A stretch of DNA of 64,000 nt from Acidobacteriaceae bacterium (GCA_019240405.1 JAFAYL010000020.1:124001-188000), one strand, 5' to 3'; numbered from the stretch's first letter, positions 45,509 to 54,289 are shown. Program-made: numbers and translations. The notes: generated from the sequence alone by a model not told the origin.

Positions 45509-45895
45509 TCAGTCCTCGGGAGATACAATCCGCAACCGCGGAGCCGCGCGCTCCGCCCGTTCCTTCAACTCATCCGCATCCTGCCGGTACTGATCCAGTT
45601 CCCACATCTCTTTCAAATCCTGCTCGCACACGGGAATGATTCGAATGCGCCCCGACTCCTTACCTACCTCGCGCTGCAGCCGAAGCGCAAGCTCCTGACG
45701 CCGGTTGCGGTTCAGCTTGCCGAAAAACGCGCTGAACTGAATGCGCTCCAGCCCATAGTTCAAGCAAATTTCAGAGACGCGCGTGCGCAACCGGTCGTCC
45801 TCGATGTCGTAGATCAAAACGAGCGATACCTCGGGGCTGCCCCTACCAACCGGAAGCGGCTTGAGAACTCCCGTATACCTGTTCTTCCGCGCCAA
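45509..45895 (-). CDS. cas2: CRISPR-associated protein Cas2
   Basis: A 128-residue protein whose ferredoxin-like core starts at residue ~24: SLVLIYDIEDDRLRTRV with the conserved Asp30, then RIQFSAFFGKL. Cas2 dimers bridge two Cas1 dimers in the integrase complex. It carries an ~20-residue basic N-terminal extension and an acidic/Arg-rich C-terminal tail, making it longer than the usual ~95 residues. The ATG at 45895 is 21 nt after the cas1 stop. Confidence 0.92.
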   Translation of the reverse strand: MARKNRYTGVLKPLPVGRGSPEVSLVLIYDIEDDRLRTRVSEICLNYGLERIQFSAFFGKLNRNRRQELALRLQREVGKESGRIRIIPVCEQDLKEMWELDQYRQDADELKERAERAAPRLRIVSPED

Positions 45896-45916
45896 GCCCT
45901 TACCATTTAAACCACG

Positions 45917-47101
45917 TCACCATTTGAACGAGAAGGGCCGGTAAGAACGAAGGCCTCGCACCGTGCTCGCCGCAAGCCGCGCCTGCATTTGAATGATCGA
46001 GCGCACCTGGTGCTGCTTGCCGCGATGCTGCTCGACCGCAACTAACCGGCGGAACACCCGCTCCGCAACGGCTTCACGCGATTCGCCATCCAGCAACCCT
46101 TTCTGCAAATTGAGCTGGCCGCCTTTGTTGAGCCATGACAAGATGGCGCGATCCACGACGGGTTGGCGAAATTCCTCTACTAAATCCAGAACGAGCGACG
46201 GTTTACCGCTGCGGTCGACGTGCAGGAAGCCGGCGAAAGGCTCGAGCCCGGCATTCATCACCGCGCCCCATACGTGCGAGGTCAGAATGCCATAGCCGTA
46301 ATTCAACGCAGCATTGACCGCGTCGGTTGCGCCTTGATGATTGCGGCCCGAGAAGCCGAGGTCCCCAGGCAGCAAGTTTCCGATCTGCTGCCAGTAGAGG
46401 CGGCCGCCGGTGCCTTCGAGGCCCATCAATTCAGCACGCAAGTCATCGGGCGTTGTGCCGCAGGTTCCGAGCGCGCTACGACGCAGCCTCCGAATCGAAG
46501 CAGCAGCGCTTTCGAGTGCGTGCCTCTTTTCGCCGTTGCGATTTTTCGCAAAATAGAGCAGTAGCTTTTCCTGATTGTGGAGTTTGCCGGCAACGATCCA
46601 ACGGCACACATCGCCGCCGGTGTTGTTATGGAAGGCGGCAAACTGCGCCCGGCGCGTTTCGACGGTTGCGGTGAGCATGGGAGAGGTGATCAAGGCGAAG
46701 GGCTTGCCGCTGGAGGAAAGGCAAGCGATTCGGATGCCGCGCTCGCAGAGTTCTTCGATGAGATCGGACGAGAAGCTCACGCCTCGCGAGCCGATGATGA
46801 TCTCTTGTAGGCGCATGAGCGGGACTTGCGCGCAAACCGATTTGCCTTGTTTGACGATGACGCGCTCGCTCTTTTTGCCGATGAAGAGGCCGAAGCCGGA
46901 AACGAAGAGCTGCGAGCCGTTTTCGGTGGCGAGGAGGATGGCGCGGTCGTCGCCGGGGAGGATGGTGTCATCGATGGGCGGGAGCGGCAGCGCGAGCTGT
47001 TCGGGGAGGAAGTCGAGCGCGCCGGTGATCCAGTTGTATTGGGCGGGCGTGGGAGGCTTGCGGAGGGAATGACCGAAAGAATCATACGCGAACTCAGGCA
47101 C
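45917..47101 (-). CDS. cas1: CRISPR-associated integrase Cas1
   Basis: This 394-residue protein is the catalytic subunit of spacer integration. Metal ligands are Glu229 (MGLEGTGGRLYW), His294 (FAGFLHVDRSGKP) and Asp306 (LVLDLVEEFRQPVVD). The usual Cas1 beta-sandwich begins near residue 58 (LLATENGSQLFVSG), so there is an N-terminal extension of ~55 residues without a recognised motif. The start is a GTG at 47101. It heads the minus-strand adaptation operon from the promoter at 47143-47171. Confidence 0.95.
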   Translation of the reverse strand: MPEFAYDSFGHSLRKPPTPAQYNWITGALDFLPEQLALPLPPIDDTILPGDDRAILLATENGSQLFVSGFGLFIGKKSERVIVKQGKSVCAQVPLMRLQEIIIGSRGVSFSSDLIEELCERGIRIACLSSSGKPFALITSPMLTATVETRRAQFAAFHNNTGGDVCRWIVAGKLHNQEKLLLYFAKNRNGEKRHALESAAASIRRLRRSALGTCGTTPDDLRAELMGLEGTGGRLYWQQIGNLLPGDLGFSGRNHQGATDAVNAALNYGYGILTSHVWGAVMNAGLEPFAGFLHVDRSGKPSLVLDLVEEFRQPVVDRAILSWLNKGGQLNLQKGLLDGESREAVAERVFRRLVAVEQHRGKQHQVRSIIQMQARLAASTVRGLRSYRPFSFKW

Positions 47102-47142
47102 AGTTGACTTGAGCCCCTCCGAGGACCAGAAAATGAATTTAG

Positions 47143-47171
47143 ATTGTACCTATATTTTTGTGACTTGACAA
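47143..47171 (-). promoter_or_regulatory. cas1: Promoter of the cas1-cas2-cas4 operon
   Basis: On the minus strand TTGTCA (47171-47166) and TACAAT (47148-47143) are 17 bp apart, a near-consensus sigma-70-type promoter. Transcription would start near 47136, about 35 nt before the cas1 GTG. Its -35 overlaps that of the opposing promoter. Confidence 0.65.
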
Positions 47172-47194
47172 GGCGCCTGATGGGGGACTACACT
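47165..47194 (+). promoter_or_regulatory. Promoter of the cas10d-csc2-csc1-cas3 operon
   Basis: A perfect TTGACA (47165-47170) and TACACT (47189-47194) are separated by 18 bp. Transcription would start near 47201 and leave a ~150-nt leader before cas10d, long enough for the repeat-like hairpins found there. Confidence 0.65.
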
Positions 47195-47287
47195 CTTCTC
47201 AAATCGCGATTCCGCTAACCGGTTCATAACTGCCCGTCCAAACGGCATCCCGGGACGGTTGGCGGCACGGTTATCTGTTGACCATTA

Positions 47288-47362
47288 CTAAGACCAAGTT
47301 CCCCTTCGCGAAGGGGACTGAAAGATATTCTTGTGACTTGGAGGTTCCCCGTGATGAAGGGG
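47288..47362 (+). repeat. Solitary CRISPR-repeat-like element and start-codon hairpin in the effector mRNA leader
   Basis: Bases 47301-47323 are identical to the hairpin and most of the handle of the CRISPR repeat in crRNA sense (CCCCTTCGCGAAGGGG then ACTGAAA). The bases in front (ACCAAGTT) resemble the repeat's ACAAAGTAAT with two bases lost. At 47347-47362 a second CCCC-N8-GGGG hairpin of the same size, sharing GAAGGGGA with the repeat, encloses the cas10d start codon. The Shine-Dalgarno GGAGG (47340-47344) lies between them. Cas6 binding or cutting here could control the operon; this is inference. Confidence 0.75.
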
Positions 47363-50005
47363 ATGTCTCGCGATCCCGAAGAAATTCTCAAACGTTCCGA
47401 TAAATGGATGCGATCGCAAGCTTGGCATAAAAAGCTTGCGAAGAGCGCGACCGGCCAATCGCTTCTTGAACATACACTTATTGAGCTGGATGTATTTCTT
47501 TCGCTTGAGCCAATTCTCGCAAATCCTAAGACCTTCGCACTTAGCGACACTGAACGCTCTATCGTCCTCGGGGCTTTGCTCTGTCATGATATCGGGAAAG
47601 CAAGCGAGTTATGGCAGCGTTACGTTCGGGGTGAAGCGGATGAATACGTTCCTCACATAGACAAAAACTTATTGCGCTCAATTGCACCCGAGGTGTGCGC
47701 CGTCATTGGAGCGGACTCAGTTGCAACGGACGTTGAGCGTACGGTTGAACTTTGCGCCCGATATCACCACTCCCGACCGGAACGCGATGATGCGACCATT
47801 CTCGAAGCTCTTTTAGATGGTACGCCTTCGTTCTTGCCGCTTGCGCACATAGTAATGGACATCGATCGGCTTTGCTCCGCGCAAACGCCCCAATCAGCCG
47901 TTTCCCATATCCGCGCCTCGGATCTCGGCAAGCATATCTCCGCCGAATGGCATCAGCTCAGCGTTCGAGGAGTATCGTCGACCTTCTTCCATAAGGCCGT
48001 CCAGCAAGCTTTCGAGGCCGCTGGGTGGCGCCCTTTGATCTATTTCGGGCATGCGACAGTATATTTTGCTGACCGTGCTGAGGACTGCGTGGCACCTAAT
48101 ATCGAATCGATCCGGAAGAATCTCGAAAGGGTTATCGCGGATACGTTCACCCGTGAAGTGTCGTCCTTGATTGTCGGGAATCCGACGGCAAATATTCTTC
48201 CTAAGCCTGATCTCGTGTCATGGAATGAGACGCGAACTTACCTAGAGCAAGCTGGCCGCAAGATGAGCCCGTCGAGTTTTGCCAAGAAGAGACGAGAGGC
48301 GCGGGTCAAAGTCATCGAGAAATATCTGGATACGCTGGGAGCCTCGGTGCTCATTGATGACGATACGCTCGAACGGCAATCACAGCGTATCTCGCATGCC
48401 CAACCAGAAATGGTCGTATTCAAGCTGTTCAAAGCACTAACGGATACGAGAAAAGTTCCAGAACTTGGTGATCAAGCTGCGCAGATCGCGGCAGAATTGT
48501 ATGAAAAAGTTTTCGGAAAAGGCACTTGGCAAAAACTACAATCGACGTCGACGTTAATGCCAGCCAACGACATGGCCGCGACGGTTGATTCCTACTGGGA
48601 TCTCGACGCTGGTGCCATCGGGCGTGCACCCGGGACGAAAATCGAGACGCTTCCGGACAAGGAGCGCATGTCAGGATTGATCACAGTATTAGATCGCATC
48701 ATCGAGCATGTCGTGAAGGCTGTGGGAGCGGTTTCACCTCGAAACGCGCTGGCGGCCAGCATGGCTAGCGCGTTTCTACGGGACCTAGTCTACCCTTCAG
48801 AGACAAGCTCCGACCCGCGCATTATCGCCGGGGTGCAGGTTGAACATTACAGTCAATCGAAACCAATCGCAGGCAAAGACAAAGACTCAGGTGCATTCAC
48901 GTGTCCAATCTGCAACTGCGCATTTGAAAGCGGACGCAAAGCGTCTGCGGATTTCATAGATAACCCCCAGTCGCACACGAATCGCGGTGTCTCGCATGGC
49001 GCGTTCGGTTACGTCGTAGTCTGCAAATCCTGCTATTACGAACGCTTGCTGAGGCAAGTCCTCATGGAGACGAGGCCAGCCGAGATCATTACCTTGCTAC
49101 CGCCGTGGAACATTGGACCACGAAATGGCGACCTCATTGTCAAAAGAGTACATGCAATGGTCGATCAGGCTTCAGCAGAAATGCGCGGCGAGACCGGCGA
49201 TGTTACTTCGGGATTTTCATTCAGTCTGACCGAGCACATTGCTCGGCGAATGGAAGAGAAACTCGCGGGCGATGCCGGAACTATTAACCTTATAAGTCTG
49301 TTCCGGTATCGTGTAGGCAGCGAAACCGCCAGGAAACGAAAACGCGAACTGGAATTGCGACTTCAGGAGGAATACGGCGGCGACCTCGCCGCACTGAATG
49401 CTATGTGCGGAACAAGGTATTCCTCATGGGGTGCCGTCCTTGACGCAGTTTCGTCCCCGGGTCCGCTTCCGGATGATCTTCATGAAATAAGGCGTGAAAT
49501 TCTGAGACTCGACCCGAATATGGGACTCGCTTGCGAGACCCCTAATCTGGTATTCATTCCACTTACTTACGAAATAGGATCTTCGGATGAATCCGATGCC
49601 AACAAAGCGCTGCGGCGGCTATTTGCAGCTCTCCTAATTCATACAGTGTTTGGAGCAACGGTCGCAATTCACTCAGAGCCTTCTGACATCGATCCCTCCA
49701 ATGCGGTGGGAGCGGCCTGGGTGCCTCCAGTCCCGGCAGTTCGTAACGTGATCGGGACGGATTGGATCTCAGCCGATTCGGCTGAACTCTGGCTTGAACG
49801 CATTGGTGCTGCAGCCCGCTTGGCACAAGCTACAGGGTATCCATCAAGATCAGCAATGTACCAGACATTCATCACCGACCCCGCTGAAAAGGTAATGCAG
49901 CGCATTGAGAGCCAGAGAGGAATCGCCTCGCCAAATGAAGCTGAGCTTATTCGAAAGCTGCCGTTTTTCAGAACTTCAACCTTATACATGGAGGCCCAAG
50001 CTTGA
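47354..50005 (+). CDS. cas10d: Type I-D large subunit Cas10d/Csc3 with N-terminal HD nuclease domain
   Basis: From ATG 47354 (GGAGG nine bases upstream; GTG 47351 is possible) the protein has 883 residues. The HD nuclease domain has His40, the His78-Asp79 pair in LLCHDIGKAS and His138-His139 in ARYHHSRPE. It is followed by the Csc3-like segment GWRPLIYFGHATVYFA. A zinc ribbon has Cys517/Cys520 (CPICN) and Cys557/Cys560 (CKSC). No GGDD polymerase motif is present, as expected for Cas10d. In type I-D, Cas10d recognises the PAM and its HD domain cuts DNA, while the helicase is a separate protein, as here. First gene of the effector operon. Confidence 0.9.
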   Translation: MKGMSRDPEEILKRSDKWMRSQAWHKKLAKSATGQSLLEHTLIELDVFLSLEPILANPKTFALSDTERSIVLGALLCHDIGKASELWQRYVRGEADEYVPHIDKNLLRSIAPEVCAVIGADSVATDVERTVELCARYHHSRPERDDATILEALLDGTPSFLPLAHIVMDIDRLCSAQTPQSAVSHIRASDLGKHISAEWHQLSVRGVSSTFFHKAVQQAFEAAGWRPLIYFGHATVYFADRAEDCVAPNIESIRKNLERVIADTFTREVSSLIVGNPTANILPKPDLVSWNETRTYLEQAGRKMSPSSFAKKRREARVKVIEKYLDTLGASVLIDDDTLERQSQRISHAQPEMVVFKLFKALTDTRKVPELGDQAAQIAAELYEKVFGKGTWQKLQSTSTLMPANDMAATVDSYWDLDAGAIGRAPGTKIETLPDKERMSGLITVLDRIIEHVVKAVGAVSPRNALAASMASAFLRDLVYPSETSSDPRIIAGVQVEHYSQSKPIAGKDKDSGAFTCPICNCAFESGRKASADFIDNPQSHTNRGVSHGAFGYVVVCKSCYYERLLRQVLMETRPAEIITLLPPWNIGPRNGDLIVKRVHAMVDQASAEMRGETGDVTSGFSFSLTEHIARRMEEKLAGDAGTINLISLFRYRVGSETARKRKRELELRLQEEYGGDLAALNAMCGTRYSSWGAVLDAVSSPGPLPDDLHEIRREILRLDPNMGLACETPNLVFIPLTYEIGSSDESDANKALRRLFAALLIHTVFGATVAIHSEPSDIDPSNAVGAAWVPPVPAVRNVIGTDWISADSAELWLERIGAAARLAQATGYPSRSAMYQTFITDPAEKVMQRIESQRGIASPNEAELIRKLPFFRTSTLYMEAQA

Positions 50006-50643
50006 GAAAGCCTATAACCGTCGAAGTTACTTCCTTCGACCTTAATAATGCTGAGCCGCAGATTGACGCGGCGGTTAAAGCCTTTGCTGAGTATGCAGAG
50101 CAAGTGCCGGCCGCAAAAAGCACACGCTCAAAATACGGACTCCTTGGCCCATCGGGAAAGGCGATAACGGAACTCAAGGCAGGCAGATACCACCGCGACT
50201 CCTTGATTGGCTACACTCTACGAACGCACGAAAGCGCCCGTACTCGTCGCTGGGTCCCTGAGCCGCAACCAGAAGCAATCAGCGCACTTGAAAGAGCAGT
50301 GGATCAGATCCTCGAGGTGTTAAAGAGCGCTCCAAAGCCGTACCATTCGGAGATCTTGGACCGATTACATTACGGCCTATATTACCGGCTGCGACGGAAA
50401 CAGATTGAGCGTAAAGAGGCCCTGCGTCAGAAATGGGTTCAATTTCTCGAAAAACGCTACAAGACGAAAGAGGCCATAGGAGAGGCTTGGAAACGCGAGA
50501 TGCCAGAGCTCGACGCTGCCATTCTTCCAAAGAAACAGGCCACGGCCACCAGACGACAGGGACGCTCCGCAATCGAGCAAAAGGATATTGAGGAGTTTTA
50601 TGCATCGCTCACTGAGCCATTTACGGATGAGGACAACGAATGA
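50002..50643 (+). CDS. Unrecognised 213-residue protein inside the type I-D effector operon
   Basis: The frame begins with a TTG overlapping the cas10d TGA and ends overlapping the csc2 ATG (ATGA), so it is translationally coupled on both sides. The N-terminal ~70 residues look mixed alpha/beta (ITVEVTSFDLNNAEPQIDAA). Residues ~95-175 are strongly helical and basic (ALERAVDQILEVL, YYRLRRKQIERKEALRQKW), and the tail is acidic. I recognise no Cas family. A stand-alone small subunit (Cas11-like), normally made in type I-D by internal translation of cas10d, is one hypothesis; an accessory regulator is another. Confidence 0.8.
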   Translation: MRKPITVEVTSFDLNNAEPQIDAAVKAFAEYAEQVPAAKSTRSKYGLLGPSGKAITELKAGRYHRDSLIGYTLRTHESARTRRWVPEPQPEAISALERAVDQILEVLKSAPKPYHSEILDRLHYGLYYRLRRKQIERKEALRQKWVQFLEKRYKTKEAIGEAWKREMPELDAAILPKKQATATRRQGRSAIEQKDIEEFYASLTEPFTDEDNE

Positions 50644-51551
50644 ACACCATTAATGATTACTTGGTTGTAAAACCTCGACCGCTCCTTAGCGCTGAGGCCA
50701 TTCAGTTGCTGTTGTTACGTGAGGTTCTGGATTACACTGTCCTTCGCACTGAAGATAGCCGGGAAATTAACTCAGTGGACACACCGCTGTCAATAAAAGA
50801 CTCCAAAACCGTTAAGCGAGTGGCGTTTCTCGGGTCCAAACAGAAAGCTGCAGAGTCGCGCGAACTCGAATCCCTGCTTAGATCGGCCTGCTCGGCAGCA
50901 AACTTCGACGCGAAGGAGTGCTGGCTAAAGGACAATCTCTGCCTGGAGTGTCCCCGGTGCGCGCTATTTGGAGCAACCGCGCTGAGCGAGGCGCCAAATA
51001 TCCGGCACCGGATCGAGTACTCGACGGCGTTCTCACTCTTAACCTTCGATTTACTAACTGAAGAGATTACATTTAATGCTGTTGATGAGAAGACTCAAAC
51101 TACGGGACAGGCGCTGGGCGTACGACACGTCGTGCGCCCAGCGTCACTGTTTGCGTCTATTGTCACCCTGCGAAGCGTTACTCGATCGGAGCTGATCCTT
51201 GCCGTCAAAACACTGCTTTCATCAAAAAGCTATGGTGGCGAGACCAGAATCGGCGGCGACTGCCGTAATACGGTTATCGGGATAGTAGCGGGATGGGAGG
51301 AAATTATCACACCGCTAGAACTCACACTGGAGCTTTACGAACGTCGCACAAATATCGACCGAGCAATCATCGCGAGCTTCCTAGAGCGCGAATACAAACC
51401 CAAAGCGGGCACTCCGGCAAAAGTGAAGGTATTGTCTGATTCGGAAATCGAATCAGTGATCAGCGAATGCGCCAACACTAATATCGACAACGCATTTCTT
51501 GCAGACGCCTACAAAGCCGTAAAGGAATACCGAGGCCAGCAGGGCGGGTAA
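50640..51551 (+). CDS. csc2: Type I-D Cas7 backbone subunit (Csc2)
   Basis: A 303-residue RAMP protein that should polymerise along the crRNA spacer. Csc2-type features are the N-terminal segment LLLREVLDYTVLRTEDS and the zinc/Cys motif CLECPRCALFG (Cys101, Cys104, Cys107), followed by the repeat-binding-like RIEYSTAFSLLTFDLL and a GGETRIGGDCRN loop. It starts within the stop codon of the unrecognised gene before it, and csc1 follows after 2 nt, consistent with a stoichiometric complex. Confidence 0.87.
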   Translation: MNTINDYLVVKPRPLLSAEAIQLLLLREVLDYTVLRTEDSREINSVDTPLSIKDSKTVKRVAFLGSKQKAAESRELESLLRSACSAANFDAKECWLKDNLCLECPRCALFGATALSEAPNIRHRIEYSTAFSLLTFDLLTEEITFNAVDEKTQTTGQALGVRHVVRPASLFASIVTLRSVTRSELILAVKTLLSSKSYGGETRIGGDCRNTVIGIVAGWEEIITPLELTLELYERRTNIDRAIIASFLEREYKPKAGTPAKVKVLSDSEIESVISECANTNIDNAFLADAYKAVKEYRGQQGG

Positions 51552-51553
51552 AC

Positions 51554-52318
51554 ATGCCCGAAGCTCTTGACCTGAGCGCCGCAGGAGTCCGTATTTACGG
51601 GGGGCAATTCTTCCATCATGATTATCTGTGGTTTTCCTCGTTCGAGGTTTCCAAAGTCACGAGAACTGCACCGATAGTTCATAACTACGCGCTTTCGTAT
51701 GCCACCTCGCGGTATGAGTATGCGATCTACTACGGCTCAAGGCCGTCCTACGACGCTGATCTACGGGCAATGCCGGTGTACACGACGCCAGCCAGACCGG
51801 GCACGTCACATAGAATCGGCTGGACGCGCCTAACCCAAAATGCGATTGATACGAGAACCCAGCGGACTGAGGGACCTCGGGGCATAAACACCCCGTCCAT
51901 CGGCTGGCGAATCGTGCTCAATCCATGTTGGGAAACGGGTCACGAAGATCAGGGTTTCCATTTCTACGCCTTCGTCAGGAATGGTTACTCCTTGCCCACG
52001 GTTATACGGTTAGGGAAAAAAGGCTGCCCCGTTCGGCTACGCTGGGCCGCGCTTGCAGCCTCACGAGCAATGCATGTTGCGGGGCCGGTACAACCCACGC
52101 ACGCTCTGAACCCTCTCGACGTCCAGGGTCAAATCCTAAGCTATGAACCCATATCGATACCACCCCATTTGGTATTTCGTCAGGCGGAAATCGCAGATGA
52201 TTGGTTTGTATTCGAGGGGAAACACTGCATCCATGTTCCTAGGAGATTTACTCCCGCCGGACCTTTACCCCTGAGTCCGGGCAACACAGGTCAACGTAGA
52301 AGACGAAGCCGCCGATGA
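51554..52318 (+). CDS. csc1: Type I-D Cas5 subunit (Csc1)
   Basis: A 254-residue protein with Csc1-type patterns: YLWFSSFEVSKVTRTAPIVH, NYALSYATSRYEYAIYYG and a PVYTTPARPG segment, then INTPSIGW. Cas5 caps the crRNA 5' handle next to Cas10d. The C-terminal ~20 residues are Pro- and Arg-rich (RRRRSRR) and probably disordered. The last codon overlaps the cas3 start (ATGA). Confidence 0.85.
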   Translation: MPEALDLSAAGVRIYGGQFFHHDYLWFSSFEVSKVTRTAPIVHNYALSYATSRYEYAIYYGSRPSYDADLRAMPVYTTPARPGTSHRIGWTRLTQNAIDTRTQRTEGPRGINTPSIGWRIVLNPCWETGHEDQGFHFYAFVRNGYSLPTVIRLGKKGCPVRLRWAALAASRAMHVAGPVQPTHALNPLDVQGQILSYEPISIPPHLVFRQAEIADDWFVFEGKHCIHVPRRFTPAGPLPLSPGNTGQRRRRSRR

Positions 52319-54288
52319 TAAGCCGGGTGCTAGGGCTCGAAATGCCCTTGGTCGAACATCCCGACTCGCGCAGGCCGCTGTATCCGCATCAGGCCGCAAT
52401 GTTAGAGGCCTGGAACGCTCATTCTTCGTTGTTGTTAGCTTCCAAAACTGGTTCCGGGAAGACTCGTGCAGCGATGTTTCCCGTTCTCTGGCATCGTGAG
52501 TATGCGATCGCTGTATACCCAACAAATGAGCTATTGCGGGACCAAGTACGTGCGGTCGAGAAGATTGCACTCGACGAGGGGATCAGGGCTGAAATACATA
52601 GGCCCGATAAGCCGCATTCGCCTCATGCCGATCACGTACTAATTCCCATCGACGCTCCGCTTTTGGATCTGTGGCAGCGCGGGCGAACCCGCTCGAGGGG
52701 AGAGGCTCTTCGAAATCTTCTATCGCGAGAACGCCCACGCATAATCTTCACGAATCCAGACATTCTGTTCAACATCCTCTCAGCTCAGTACCACCTCGAT
52801 GCCTTGGCACCCCTTGACATATACAACACGATAATCTTCGATGAGTTTCATCTTTATCAGAATGTGGAGCTCGCACATGCATTGATGATGGTTTATCTCG
52901 CGCGCGGCCTGGGTTTCTTTAGGAGAGTGGTCCTTCTCACGGCCACTCCCCACCCGGAAGTGAGAGATCTCTTGGACAAAATCATCCAGCCGACCGAAAT
53001 TTCCAGTAAGCACGGCTCGGACGATACGAGGACTCGCACGGCTGTTCACGATGTCTACATCTCACCAATTGTTGCTGCAGAAGATCCCGTCGACCAAATA
53101 ACCTCGCGAATTCTCAAAGCGCTTCCGGATCTTAAGCGCCTGCGCGAGAAGAATCCTGACGATTCATATATTCCAGCCGTGGCGATCGTTAACTCAGTTC
53201 TCGATGCAATTCGGGTCGAGGACGAAATCGTCGCGCGAGACTTCGATAGAAATCTGATCGCCGTTATTCGGGGCCTTTCAAATCGCGCTCTGCGCGAACG
53301 CGCTGGAAAGCTGATCGCTGTCGGGACCTCTGCAATCGAGGTCGGCGTCGACTTCGACTGCGACCTGCTATTCTTCGAGGCTTTTGAGGCGGCCTCGTTT
53401 CTACAGCGGTTTGGTCGTGCAGGCCGGCACAGAGAGTCCCATGCACTCATGTTTGTTCCCCCAAACGCTTTTGAGGCGATGTCTGCATGCCCGGAATCAA
53501 TGGACAGATCTTCTTTCGAACGTCTGATTCACATCTGTTATCCATTAGCCGAGGCTCGGCCTTGGTTTGCCGCGACAGAATACGGTTTGCTCGCAGCGGC
53601 TTCTATTGCAGAACGACTTTTTCGAACCGTCCAGAAAGACCATAAGGCGGGGAAGCAGTATCTCTCGCGCTTTCAGCAGCGATTAGACAATATTTTCAGT
53701 GCTTACGCCGCTGCGCTCGGATGCGATCAGCAACTGTTGAGTCGTGTTGAGGCTAAGGTAAATTATTCTCGCAACGGAAATCCCAAAATGTCTTGGTATC
53801 GTGCGTATCTGCAGTTGGAGCGTTTTCGAACGTCGATGCCATCTGTAGAGATTCACGATTGGCTAGAGCAAGCCAGAAGGGGCAATTGGAATCTTGGTAC
53901 GTACGAGATTGACCTTAGTGCGCTACTCAGGCGTGGTAGAAATATCCGGCGAAATACAAAAGCTGGGCTTACAATCACCGGGGTTGGCTCTACTCGACGG
54001 GTCCATGCCGGGGAAAGCGTCGCACATTTGAGCCGGGGTGTACCGCTGCGAACCTCTGTGTATCCGATACACCTACTTCAGGACGGGCTGGACACTCCAA
54101 TTTCCGGATGGCTGTCGGACACCGATCATGTATTCACCGTCGTTCCTCGTGCCGATGTTGATGCTTTGATCGATTGGCGATTGACATGCTTCGAGGCCGG
54201 CTCAAACGTCCTGGCTTTCGATGGCGCTGCCTTGCTGCTAATCGAAATCTACAGACGTCGGCAGGAACTTAGTACGCGCGTGCTCTAA
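52315..54288 (+). CDS. cas3: Type I-D Cas3 helicase (without HD domain)
   Basis: A 657-residue superfamily-2 helicase. Motifs are Walker A SKTGSGKTRAA (43-53), DEFH in IIFDEFHLYQ (~175), TATPHPE (~209) and motif VI QRFGRAGRH (~365). The nuclease HD domain normally fused to Cas3 is absent; in this locus it is on Cas10d, the type I-D arrangement. It unwinds target DNA after R-loop formation. It is the last gene of the effector operon and converges on cas6 with a 1-bp gap. Confidence 0.9.
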   Translation: MISRVLGLEMPLVEHPDSRRPLYPHQAAMLEAWNAHSSLLLASKTGSGKTRAAMFPVLWHREYAIAVYPTNELLRDQVRAVEKIALDEGIRAEIHRPDKPHSPHADHVLIPIDAPLLDLWQRGRTRSRGEALRNLLSRERPRIIFTNPDILFNILSAQYHLDALAPLDIYNTIIFDEFHLYQNVELAHALMMVYLARGLGFFRRVVLLTATPHPEVRDLLDKIIQPTEISSKHGSDDTRTRTAVHDVYISPIVAAEDPVDQITSRILKALPDLKRLREKNPDDSYIPAVAIVNSVLDAIRVEDEIVARDFDRNLIAVIRGLSNRALRERAGKLIAVGTSAIEVGVDFDCDLLFFEAFEAASFLQRFGRAGRHRESHALMFVPPNAFEAMSACPESMDRSSFERLIHICYPLAEARPWFAATEYGLLAAASIAERLFRTVQKDHKAGKQYLSRFQQRLDNIFSAYAAALGCDQQLLSRVEAKVNYSRNGNPKMSWYRAYLQLERFRTSMPSVEIHDWLEQARRGNWNLGTYEIDLSALLRRGRNIRRNTKAGLTITGVGSTRRVHAGESVAHLSRGVPLRTSVYPIHLLQDGLDTPISGWLSDTDHVFTVVPRADVDALIDWRLTCFEAGSNVLAFDGAALLLIEIYRRRQELSTRVL

Positions 54289-54289
54289 C

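Noticed and set aside
45179-45910. A 243-codon plus-strand frame
   Set aside because: It is antisense to cas2 and cas4, which have clear motifs; its Leu/Gln/Pro-rich composition is typical of a shadow frame.
47340-47365. Start of cas10d at GTG 47333 or ATG 47363
   Set aside because: GTG 47333 precedes the Shine-Dalgarno GGAGG at 47340-47344; ATG 47363 is 18 nt away from it. ATG 47354 has normal spacing.
47354-50005. Assignment of the large Cas subunit to a type III Cas10 polymerase
   Set aside because: There is no GGDD palm motif (a chance YGGD occurs in a helical segment), and the locus has Csc1/Csc2 and a Cas3 helicase, so type I-D fits better.
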